The notes beneath the pieces are model-generated. The model was not told where the DNA came from. It worked only from the letters and a program-made list of their open reading frames with translations, and did not search any database. 64,000 bases of DNA, from positions 1,119,001 to 1,183,000 of the forward strand of contig NZ_CP020947.1 in NCBI RefSeq assembly GCF_000172795.2. The letters are read 5' to 3'. Both the position numbers and the translations under genes were made by a program. The stretch comes from Rhizobium sp. CIAT894. GTDB taxonomy: Bacteria; Pseudomonadota; Alphaproteobacteria; Rhizobiales; Rhizobiaceae. Below, in pieces: positions 33,889 through 41,267 of this stretch (the first letter of the stretch is position 1; every line of letters begins with the position of its first letter).

Positions 33889-34254
33889 TCAGGATCGGGG
33901 CCGATGTTCAAACCGCTCGGCAACTTTCCTCGGCGCCCGGAATAGCCAGGCGCCGGTCAGCCGCAACCGCAGTTCTTCGTCGCTGATCATGGTGGCGCGC
34001 ACCGGCAGATGCGGCCAGCCGACATAATGATCGGTCTGGAAGTAGATGTCGGGCGCCATCTCCAGCAGGTGATCCTTGTCGTCGAGCGAAATCGAGATCA
34101 CGATCGTCTCGGCGTTCTTCACTGCGGCGAAGCTCTTGCCGCCGACCTTCAGCGCCGGGTTGCCATAGGACGTGCTCTCCTCGACATCGAGCAGGCCGGC
34201 TTCCGCTGCCAACCGTTTCAAGCGTTCGAAGATCGCGGCAACAGTGTCTGCCAT
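33889..34254 (-). CDS. MmcQ/YjbR-family protein
   Basis: 121 aa from ATG 34254 (AAGGGCG ribosome site). Short, with a CyaY/frataxin-like arrangement: ESTSYGNPALKVGGKSFAAV, DDKDHLLEMAPDIYFQTDHY and VRATMISDEELRLRLTGAWLF. MmcQ/YjbR members are small and thought to bind DNA, but no role is established. Convergent with the GNAT gene (37 bp apart) and co-directional with the 62-aa gene upstream. Confidence 0.8.
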   Translation of the reverse strand: MADTVAAIFERLKRLAAEAGLLDVEESTSYGNPALKVGGKSFAAVKNAETIVISISLDDKDHLLEMAPDIYFQTDHYVGWPHLPVRATMISDEELRLRLTGAWLFRAPRKVAERFEHRPRS

Positions 34255-34291
34255 CGTTTCGCCCTTCTGCCGGGGCGAACCTAACATGTTT

Positions 34292-34480
34292 TCAGGCGCA
34301 TTTCGCCAGCGGCTTGGCTTCGGCGGGAAAGCCGGGCGTCCCGAGCGGCAGATCGGCGATTTCGCGCATGGACATGCGCTCGACCTCGGGATGGCGCAGC
34401 GGATCGTCCTTCCAGGCGTCGGCCATTTCGGCGTTGCCCGCATGAACTGCTGGCCTCAAGAAAAACTTCAGCAACGACAT
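34292..34480 (-). CDS. Small hypothetical protein, 62 aa
   Basis: ATG 34480 with a GAGG ribosome site. The segment DAWKDDPLRHPEVERMSMREIADLPLG looks like a conserved short motif found in other small rhizobial proteins of unknown function. The N-terminus MSLLKFFLRP is amphipathic. It lies 37 bp upstream of the MmcQ-like gene on the same strand, perhaps in one transcript. No known domain. Confidence 0.5.
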   Translation of the reverse strand: MSLLKFFLRPAVHAGNAEMADAWKDDPLRHPEVERMSMREIADLPLGTPGFPAEAKPLAKCA

Positions 34481-34590
34481 GGCATGCCTCGCTTTCTCCA
34501 GCGGTGAGGATATTGATCGCTGCTACAATGTCGGCTCCGCCAAGCGGATTTTCAATTGAGATTCACGCGGAACCGCTATAGAAAAACTAT

Positions 34591-35487
34591 ATGAAAAACC
34601 TGAACACGGTCCATCTCAACGGCCTCAGGGCGCTCGAAGCCGTCGGTCGCCTCGGCTCGCTGCAGGCCGCCGCCGACGAGCTCGGCGTCTCGGTCGGCGC
34701 TGTCAGCCAGCAGGTGATCAAGGCCGAAGCCCAGCTTGGCCTGGTGATTTTCGAGCGCACCGCCCGCGGAATGATCCCGACAGAAGCCAGCCGGCCGGTG
34801 CTGCTGGCGCTCGATGAGGGTTTTGCCCGTCTTTCGGCCGCCGTGTCGATCGCAGGGCGCAAGGACGATACGATCCTGACCATCTCGGTGGCGCCGGTTT
34901 TTGCCGCCCGCTGGCTGGTCTGCCGGCTCGACCGTTTCGCCGAGCGCCACCCCGAGATCAAGCTGCGGCTCGATGCAACGACCAATCTCGTCAATCCGGC
35001 CATCTGTGACGTCGATATCGGCATCCGTGTCGGCACCGGCAAATGGCCTGACGTGAAGGCCGAGCTGCTCCTGGAGCAGGAGGTATTCCCCGTCTGCTCG
35101 CCGGAGATGGCGGCGCAGTTGAAGGAGCCTGCCGATATCCTGACGCTGCCTGCTGTCGTCGACGGCCGCGCCATGTTCGGTTGGGAGGTCTGGATGCGGG
35201 AGGCGGGGCTGTCAGGCGCAACACCGGCGACCCGCCACGTCTTCAACGACGCCTCGCTTTGCCTCGATGCGGCGATTGCCGGCCAGGGCGTCATGCTTGC
35301 CTGGCAGACGCTTGCCGCTTTCGCGCTTGCCGAAGGTCGGCTCGTCGCCCCCTTCGGCATCCGGGCGCGGACCGGCTTCGGTCATTATTTCGTCACTTCC
35401 GAAGGCATGCGCGAGCCGAAGAAGGTCAAGGATTTCAAGGCCTGGATCCGAGAGGAAATGGCCGGCACCCTGGCCCTCTTCCCATAA
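34591..35487 (+). CDS. LysR-family regulator, GcvA-like
   Basis: 298 aa. The DNA-binding domain is LNGLRALEAVGRLGSLQAAADELGVSVGAVSQQVIKAE, the GcvA-type variant. The effector domain contains ISVAPVFAARWLVCRLDRFAERHPEI, as in GcvA/AmpR-like proteins. It may control the convergent GST gene at 35490-36155 (2 bp between stops) or the divergent small genes at 34292. The effector is unknown. Confidence 0.88.
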   Translation: MKNLNTVHLNGLRALEAVGRLGSLQAAADELGVSVGAVSQQVIKAEAQLGLVIFERTARGMIPTEASRPVLLALDEGFARLSAAVSIAGRKDDTILTISVAPVFAARWLVCRLDRFAERHPEIKLRLDATTNLVNPAICDVDIGIRVGTGKWPDVKAELLLEQEVFPVCSPEMAAQLKEPADILTLPAVVDGRAMFGWEVWMREAGLSGATPATRHVFNDASLCLDAAIAGQGVMLAWQTLAAFALAEGRLVAPFGIRARTGFGHYFVTSEGMREPKKVKDFKAWIREEMAGTLALFP

Positions 35488-35489
35488 TT

Positions 35490-36155
35490 TCACACTTCGA
35501 TCGGTTCTTTGGCCCGCGTCGCCTGCATCGCCTTGTAGGCGGCACGCGACTGGCAGCGTTCGATCCAGGCTTTGATATTCGGATGCGCCTGGAACAGCGC
35601 CTCTTCGCTTTGGGCGTAGCGCAGCACCTCGGCGAGGTTGAGGTCGGCGACGGTGAAGCGGTCGCCGACGATCCATTGCCGGCCGGCCAGATGGCCTTCG
35701 AGAACCGCCAGCGGCCGGCGCAGCGAGCGGCAGGCGACGGCGATCGTCTCTTTGCCGGCATCGCTGTTTTCGAGGCCGTTATCATAGGTCAGCACGATCT
35801 TCACCGTCTGCGGCTCGACCTCCGCCGCCGCCCAGACCGTCCACATCGTCAGCAATCCGTCTTCTTCGACGGTTTTGCCGGAAAGCGGCCCGCCATGTTT
35901 GCGCGCGAGGTAGAGATTGATCGCCAGCGACTCGTGCATGACGAGGTCGCCGTCCCGAATGCTGGGGATCTGCGCCATCGGGTTGACGGCGATGAAATCA
36001 GCCGAGTGCGTGTTGAGCGGCGCCTGAGGCGCCAGCGGATCTGCGAGCCGTCTTGCCTGCAGCACCGGCACCGACTGAAAGTCGAGCCCAAGCTCCTCCG
36101 CCATCCAGTAGACGCGTGAGGCGCGCGATCGATAGACCCCGTAGATTGTCAGCAT
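35490..36155 (-). CDS. Glutathione S-transferase
   Basis: 221 aa from ATG 36155. N-terminal thioredoxin fold: [22 protein letters not shown], then [22 protein letters not shown] with the glutathione-binding Ile-Pro and Glu-Ser positions. The helical C-terminal domain has [15 protein letters not shown], the usual N-capping motif of GSTs. A longer in-frame start at 36254 has no ribosome site. The stop is 2 bp from the convergent LysR stop. Possible detoxification role; substrate unknown. Confidence 0.88.
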   Translation of the reverse strand: MLTIYGVYRSRASRVYWMAEELGLDFQSVPVLQARRLADPLAPQAPLNTHSADFIAVNPMAQIPSIRDGDLVMHESLAINLYLARKHGGPLSGKTVEEDGLLTMWTVWAAAEVEPQTVKIVLTYDNGLENSDAGKETIAVACRSLRRPLAVLEGHLAGRQWIVGDRFTVADLNLAEVLRYAQSEEALFQAHPNIKAWIERCQSRAAYKAMQATRAKEPIEV

Positions 36156-36272
36156 GAACGTTTCCCCGCGATGTTGTGCGAGGAAGGGTAGATGCCCGAT
36201 CGGCCCCGGAAAAGTCCCTGGCGCTGATGGGACGATGAAAGCTTTTGATAACAAGCAATTCCGCGAGCTGTT

Positions 36273-36845
36273 TCAGGCATCTTTCGGCAGCACGGAGCGA
36301 ACCCTTGCGACGAAGACATGGAAGTCCTCCATGAACGTGCGGAGGAACTTGGTGGTGGCGTCGTCGGTGACATCGCCGTCATCGGTGATCAGCCCCGGCG
36401 TGAACTGGATATAGGCTTCCGGGGCATTCATCTGCGGGGAGTTGCAGAAACTGAGCACGCTGCGCAAATTCTGCTGGGCGACCGCCGTGCCGATCGCGCC
36501 CGGCGACGTGCCGATCACCGCCGACGGCTTGCGGGTGAACGAGTTGGTGCCATAGGGGCGGCTTGCCCAGTCGATCGCGTTTTTCAGCCCGCCGGGGATG
36601 GATCGATTGTATTCGGGGGTGACGAACAGCACGGCGTCGACGGCGGCGATATCAGCCTTGAATGCCCTGCCGGCCGGAGGGTAGTCGGCGTCATAATCGT
36701 AGCTGTAGAGCGGCAGGTCCTTGAAGGATATTTCCGACATTTCAAGTTCCGGCGGAGCCAATCGCACCAGGGCCTTGGCGAGCTTGCGATTGATCGAGCC
36801 CTTGGCGAGGCTGCCGATGAGGTAACCGACTTTATGCGTGGTCAT
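36273..36845 (-). CDS. NAD(P)H-dependent FMN reductase, chromate-reductase-like
   Basis: 190 aa from ATG 36845 (GGAGAA ribosome site). Flavodoxin-like fold: GSLAKGSINRKLAKAL (phosphate-binding loop), then VTPEYNRSIPGGLKNAIDWAS and GTSPGAIGTAVAQQNL, the signatures of the FMN-reductase family that includes ChrR and YieF. These reduce quinones, chromate or azo dyes with NAD(P)H. It is 117 bp upstream of the GST and follows the nitroreductase on the same strand, forming a redox-defence group. Confidence 0.88.
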   Translation of the reverse strand: MTTHKVGYLIGSLAKGSINRKLAKALVRLAPPELEMSEISFKDLPLYSYDYDADYPPAGRAFKADIAAVDAVLFVTPEYNRSIPGGLKNAIDWASRPYGTNSFTRKPSAVIGTSPGAIGTAVAQQNLRSVLSFCNSPQMNAPEAYIQFTPGLITDDGDVTDDATTKFLRTFMEDFHVFVARVRSVLPKDA

Positions 36846-36922
36846 GGCGTTCTCCGATATCACGCATGATTAAGAACGTATCACACGTAGGGATCATGGC
36901 CCTCTGGTCCTCTGAGCGCAAG

Positions 36923-37591
36923 TCACGCATCGCCGAGGAACGTGACCGTCTCGGCAAGCGGCGCGCGGCCCGTGCGGGCGTAACTGACCGTGGGGTCTTC
37001 GTAGCCGATCGACATGCCGCAGAAGAGGACGAGCCCGTCCGGCGGCGACAAGGCCTCCGCCACCGTTTCGCGAACCTGCGACCACGCCATCTGCGGGCAA
37101 CTGTGCAGGCCTTCGGCACGCAGCAGCAGCATGACGGTCTGCAGATACATGCCGACATCGGCCCATTGGGGCAGGCCCAGATCATCGTCGATGTAGCAGA
37201 ACAGCGCGGCGGGTGCGCCGAAACAATTCCAGTTGGCGATTGCCGCCCGCTGGCGCGCCTCCCAATCCTCACGGGCAATGCCGAGCGCGCTGTAGCGCTC
37301 CTTGCCGAAGGCGGATCGGCGCTCCCCGTAGGGGGATTTCAGTGTGGATGGATACATCTCGTATTGCCGCTTGTCCCAGGCGTCGCCATGGGCCACGCGC
37401 TCGACGGCCGATGTCTTGAGCTCGGCCAGCGGTGCGCCGGTCATCACATAGGTATTCCACGGCTGGATGTTCGACCCCGATGGCGACCAGGCTGCGGCCG
37501 CGAGCACGCGCTCGAGCACCTCCCTCGCCACAGGCTTGTCTTTGAACCCACGCACCGACCGCCGGCTTGTGACTGCCTCATATACGTCCAT
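36923..37591 (-). CDS. Nitroreductase family protein
   Basis: 222 aa; ATG 37591 chosen over ATG 37603 because a GGAGG ribosome site lies 6 bases ahead. The N-terminal FMN-binding motif SRRSVRGFKDKPV, then SPSGSNIQPWNTYVM, and later GMSIGYEDPTVSYARTGRAPL are signatures of NfsB/BluB-like flavin reductases. It reduces nitroaromatics or other electron-poor compounds with NAD(P)H. It lies between the FMN reductase and an MBL-fold hydrolase, all on the minus strand. Confidence 0.88.
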   Translation of the reverse strand: MDVYEAVTSRRSVRGFKDKPVAREVLERVLAAAAWSPSGSNIQPWNTYVMTGAPLAELKTSAVERVAHGDAWDKRQYEMYPSTLKSPYGERRSAFGKERYSALGIAREDWEARQRAAIANWNCFGAPAALFCYIDDDLGLPQWADVGMYLQTVMLLLRAEGLHSCPQMAWSQVRETVAEALSPPDGLVLFCGMSIGYEDPTVSYARTGRAPLAETVTFLGDA

Positions 37592-37655
37592 GATCGCCTC
37601 CATGCGCCGTTTCGTTCAAACGGCGGCGTCCAGTTCAGCCCCGACCCGCAAGCGG

Positions 37656-38567
37656 TCAGTAGTCCCAGAAGATCGGCACCCAACGGAAGGCGTCGCCTTC
37701 GATCGCCACATGGCCGATGGACGGGAATGGCAAGTGAGTGGCCACCAGCAGCTCGCCGGTCGCCGAAAGCTCCCGCAAAAGACGGACGCGGACGCGGGCC
37801 GCCTCTTCCGGGTCGTGTTCGAAGCCGTTGAACCAGTCGGGGTGCTCGAACCCGACCGCGAACACGGCGTCGCCGGCAAACATCAGCCGGTCGCTGCCGG
37901 AGGCCAGGCGGATCACGCTGTGCCCGGGGGTGTGGCCGCCGGTGCGCGTGACGACCACGCCGGGCGCCACCGTGTACTCCTCCTCGAATGTCTGCAGATG
38001 GCTGCCATATTCTTCCGCGAACCGCTTGGCCGCCTGCCGAAGTGCGTCCGGGAAGCCCGGCGGCATGGAGACATGGGAGAAATCGGGCGACGTCCAGAAC
38101 TTGACCTCGGCCGCCGCCACGTGGATGCGCAGGTCCGGACGCAGCTGCTCCTTCACCCCGTCGACCAGCAGCATGCCAATATGGTCCATGTGCATATGGG
38201 TCAGCACCACATCGGTCACGGAGGCAAGATCGATGCCGGCGGCCTCCAGTCGATGGGCCAGTTGCCCGGCGCGCGGCAGGTTCAAGTTCGGGTCCGCCCC
38301 AAGCCCGGCATCGAGTAGTATGGTTTGGCCGCCGCTCCGCACCACGACCACGTTCAGCCCCCAGTCGAGCGTCTCCGTCGGCAGGAAATTATGGTCCAGC
38401 CAGGCCGACCGGACGGCCGGATCGGCGTTGTGGCCGAGCATCGCGCCCGGCAGCGTCAGCACGCCATCGCTGACCACCATGACGTCGATCTCGCCGATCT
38501 GCAGCGAGTAGCGCGACGGAACCAATTCGTCGGGTTTTGCTCTACCGGGGCGTGAGATAGTGTCCAT
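37656..38567 (-). CDS. MBL-fold metallo-hydrolase
   Basis: 303 aa from ATG 38567, with AGGAGGAGA upstream. Zinc motif HxHxDH at 124-129 (LTHMHMDHIG), a further GGHTPGHSV His, and FAGDAVF Asp, giving the full binuclear site. The layout resembles MBL-fold lactonases and arylesterases of the AttM type; a quorum-quenching lactonase is possible but not shown. It is 64 bp upstream of the nitroreductase on the same strand, so the two may be co-transcribed. The 206 bp beyond its start (38568-38773) show no gene. Confidence 0.85.
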   Translation of the reverse strand: MDTISRPGRAKPDELVPSRYSLQIGEIDVMVVSDGVLTLPGAMLGHNADPAVRSAWLDHNFLPTETLDWGLNVVVVRSGGQTILLDAGLGADPNLNLPRAGQLAHRLEAAGIDLASVTDVVLTHMHMDHIGMLLVDGVKEQLRPDLRIHVAAAEVKFWTSPDFSHVSMPPGFPDALRQAAKRFAEEYGSHLQTFEEEYTVAPGVVVTRTGGHTPGHSVIRLASGSDRLMFAGDAVFAVGFEHPDWFNGFEHDPEEAARVRVRLLRELSATGELLVATHLPFPSIGHVAIEGDAFRWVPIFWDY

Positions 38568-38773
38568 GCTCGTCTCCTCCTGACTGTCCGTTTCTGATGT
38601 GGTTCATTATCTCCGTTCGCAACGGAGACGTAATCACACCCAGGTCTAGGAGGCGTACGTCGGACGTAGGGATGGATATGCCCAAGGGCGTGCGGGCGAT
38701 GCAGCGCGGACTGCGCCATTGTACCCCGGCTTCGGCCCCCTGAACGGCTTCAGCTTGGCTTGCAAAATGCCGG

Positions 38774-39181
38774 TTATGCGCGTCGCAATTCCTCTACATC
38801 GTCCGGATGCCGCTCGAGCAGACGAAAGAGATTGACGACGGCAGGCGGCGGACTGACCTTTCCCGTCTCATAGCGAGAGAAGGCATTGTGCCCACCCCCC
38901 GTCAGCGCAGACGCTTCAGTCTGATTGAGGCGCAGTTTCTTGCGAATTCGACGCAGATCCTCGCCGACCGCTCGCCTATCCTGCAGAACCAGCGCATCAC
39001 TGGCCTGGGCATAACGCTCAGCACTGACCTGATCATACTCGATCTCGCCGCATGCGCCGCAACGAAACCCCGACAAGCCTTCGACGTCCGCTTTCAGATT
39101 GCGAAAAGCAATGTGGTGAGTTTCGTTGAAGAATGGCGTCATTTCGGACTTTGCGTCACAGCAAACACATATCCTGGCCAT
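38774..39181 (-). CDS. mqsA: MqsA-like antitoxin
   Basis: 135 aa. The N-terminal zinc-binding part has Cys5-x-x-Cys8 and Cys41-x-x-Cys44 (CVCC; CGACG), as in MqsA. The C-terminal helix-turn-helix is LRRIRKKLRLNQTEASALTGGGHNAFSRYETGKVSPPP, the Xre type. It should neutralise the MqsR toxin and repress the operon. It begins 2 bp after the mqsR stop with a GGAG ribosome site inside the mqsR end. As in E. coli, the toxin gene comes first. Confidence 0.88.
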   Translation of the reverse strand: MARICVCCDAKSEMTPFFNETHHIAFRNLKADVEGLSGFRCGACGEIEYDQVSAERYAQASDALVLQDRRAVGEDLRRIRKKLRLNQTEASALTGGGHNAFSRYETGKVSPPPAVVNLFRLLERHPDDVEELRRA

Positions 39182-39183
39182 TG

Positions 39184-39486
39184 TTACAACTCCTTGAATT
39201 GGATGACGGGTGCACCGTCTTCCCTCAGCGTGACTTTGATATAAGCCTTCCCGGCCGGCGTATTGGCGTGATAAACATCCTGCCAGATTGTGGTGTCGTT
39301 ATACGTCGTCATCGACTTATAAAGGTGGGTATTCCTAAGCCCGGAGACGACGTCGATCATCTCCGAAGTGGTCAATCCCATCGATCTCCCGCCATCGATG
39401 GCGCTTTTGGTGAAGGCTGCCGCCTTTCGCTCCCTGACGATGGCGATGATCGCCGCGAGGTTGTAGTGGGCCTTCCGCTTTTCCAT
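39184..39486 (-). CDS. mqsR: MqsR-like mRNA interferase toxin
   Basis: 100 aa. MqsR features: KRKAHYNLAAIIAIV at the N-terminus, FTKSAIDGGRSMGLTTSEMI, then KSMTTYNDTTIWQDVYHA, where the conserved Lys, Tyr and Gln line the active site of this RelE/YoeB-like ribonuclease. The E. coli toxin cuts mRNA at GCU sites. Gene order toxin-antitoxin is the MqsRA type. The start ATG is followed upstream by a palindrome that is the probable MqsA operator. Confidence 0.88.
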   Translation of the reverse strand: MEKRKAHYNLAAIIAIVRERKAAAFTKSAIDGGRSMGLTTSEMIDVVSGLRNTHLYKSMTTYNDTTIWQDVYHANTPAGKAYIKVTLREDGAPVIQFKEL

Positions 39487-39493
39487 GCTTAAA

Positions 39494-39510
39494 TTACCCT
39501 CTCAGGGTAA
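39494..39510. promoter_or_regulatory. Probable MqsA operator
   Basis: Palindrome TTACCCT-CTC-AGGGTAA, 8 bp upstream of mqsR. E. coli MqsA binds a similar AACCT-N-AGGTT palindrome at its own promoter. Confidence 0.75.
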
Positions 39511-39650
39511 AATTTCAAGTCCGCATATCGCGTGATCAATGCGTTCCCCTAAGGTGCTATCATTGTGAAAACGAGCCCGGAGTTTCACGGAAATTTCGTG
39601 AAAATGAAGAGGTAAAGCATTGCTCCGGCCGGCGGAAGCAAATGCTTTCA

Positions 39651-41036
39651 TTACGACGCGCGGTTTCGCTCGACGGTCAGCTGCGCATAGGGCGCGCCGC
39701 CGCCGGCCATCTCGCCGGAGACTTTCTTCTCCCACTCAAAGCCTAAAACCGCCCCTTCGGTGGTTTCCTGGAAGATGTTGTCGGTGATGACGGCGGTGCC
39801 GGCGCCATCGGCGACCGAGACGGCGCAGCCGACCGGTGCCTTGCGCACCACATTGCCGCTGACGACGACGTTTCTGAGATAGGGACCCCAGCCGATCTGC
39901 ATTCCCCAGCGCGGCGCGCCTTCGATCACATTGCCTGAAATCAGCGTATCGGCCTCCGCTGCAATCCCGATGCCGAAACCGACCTCGTGCTGGTAGGGGC
40001 CTTTCAGCGTCAGGTTGCGCACGACATTGCCGGTGACGCTTGCCAGCCTGCCGCCCTCGTCGAAATTGGCGATCGAGATCCCGTTCGCCGCCCCGTCGAT
40101 CATGTTGGCGGAAACCACCGCGCCCTCGAAGGCGAATTCGACATAGATCGCCGTCTCGCCGGATCGCCGGCACTGATTGTTGCTGATCTGGATGTCGGAG
40201 GCCGAATTGGCGCGGATCGCCGTGAAGGCGCAGTCGGAGACGTGGTTGTTCACCACCATCACCCCGTCGGCGCGGAAAATATTGATGCCGTTGCCGTTCT
40301 GGCCGGTGCCGCCGTCATTGGCGCGGATGTTGAAGATGCGGTTGCCGGAAACCACCGTGCCGTCCTCCGCCTGCTTCCAGCGATGCACCAGAATGCCGCC
40401 ATTGCCGCAATCCGTGATCGTATTTCCCGTGGCCGAGAGATTGGCGGAATCGACCGCATACAGCCCTGCTTGGGCAGCACCCGAAATGCGGCTGCGCTCG
40501 ACCCGCCCACCGCAGCGCTCCAGTTGCAGCCCGTGTTTACGGCTGCCGCCGATCTCGCAATTGTCGATCAGCACCTCGTCGACGCCGGTCAATTGCACGA
40601 GCGCGCCGGCATAATCGCCGAGCCTCCGGTTGCCGCCGTCGATGACGAGATTGGAAAGCTCGATGCGGCGGACGTTCTCGGCTGAAAACAGGTGACCTTC
40701 GCCGGTATAGACGATCCGCGAGGCGCCGGGCACGCCCGTGATGCGGGTATTGTCGGGCAAAGTGAGATTGGAGACCTTGTAGGTGCCGGGCGGCAGGAAG
40801 ACCGGCACGTTTTCGCGCGCCGCTTGTTCGATCATCTGCTGCAGGTTGCGGGTCTTGCGGTCACCGCTGTCGGGAATGGCGCGATATTCCACCGCGCCGA
40901 TCGCGCCGCGCAGATCGGGTTGCCCGGCAGCCGTCAGCGGCGAGGCCAGTGCACGCGACGTCCCTCCTACGACGGCCGAAGCGGCGAGAAAGAAAAGCAT
41001 GTCGCGGCGTGAAGGCATCCGGGGATCACATGTCAT
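39651..41036 (-). CDS. Tat-exported parallel beta-helix protein (TIGR03808-like)
   Basis: 461 aa from ATG 41036; ATG 41018 is equally possible. The N-terminus has a twin-arginine signal (SRRDMLFFLAASAVVGG). The body is a string of ~20-residue repeats of the type VSGNVVRKAPVG and ISGNVIEGAP, with turn-forming Asn and Gly, the pattern of right-handed beta-helix proteins (pectin-lyase-like). This fits TIGR03808, a Tat-translocated repeat family of alphaproteobacteria without known function. Divergent from the GGDEF-EAL gene at 41268, so surface-polysaccharide work under cyclic-di-GMP control is conceivable only. Confidence 0.8.
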   Translation of the reverse strand: MTCDPRMPSRRDMLFFLAASAVVGGTSRALASPLTAAGQPDLRGAIGAVEYRAIPDSGDRKTRNLQQMIEQAARENVPVFLPPGTYKVSNLTLPDNTRITGVPGASRIVYTGEGHLFSAENVRRIELSNLVIDGGNRRLGDYAGALVQLTGVDEVLIDNCEIGGSRKHGLQLERCGGRVERSRISGAAQAGLYAVDSANLSATGNTITDCGNGGILVHRWKQAEDGTVVSGNRIFNIRANDGGTGQNGNGINIFRADGVMVVNNHVSDCAFTAIRANSASDIQISNNQCRRSGETAIYVEFAFEGAVVSANMIDGAANGISIANFDEGGRLASVTGNVVRNLTLKGPYQHEVGFGIGIAAEADTLISGNVIEGAPRWGMQIGWGPYLRNVVVSGNVVRKAPVGCAVSVADGAGTAVITDNIFQETTEGAVLGFEWEKKVSGEMAGGGAPYAQLTVERNRAS

Positions 41037-41267
41037 GACCGCCCGTAGCAGAAAACGTGCCAGATGGCCTGCATTCTTTTGGCACAAGCGGGGCACCGGG
41101 CAGGCCGGATTGCCGTTGCCGCTGAAGCGGACGGCAGGATATCGCCGCCGATATTGTCCTCTCGTTCACCCTTTCATTTAAGCAAGCCGAAGGAAATGGG
41201 GACTACTTTGAAGGGAATTTTAGGGGTTTTGCGGGTACGGCCTTCGGCCGGCGGGGAGAATGGCGTC

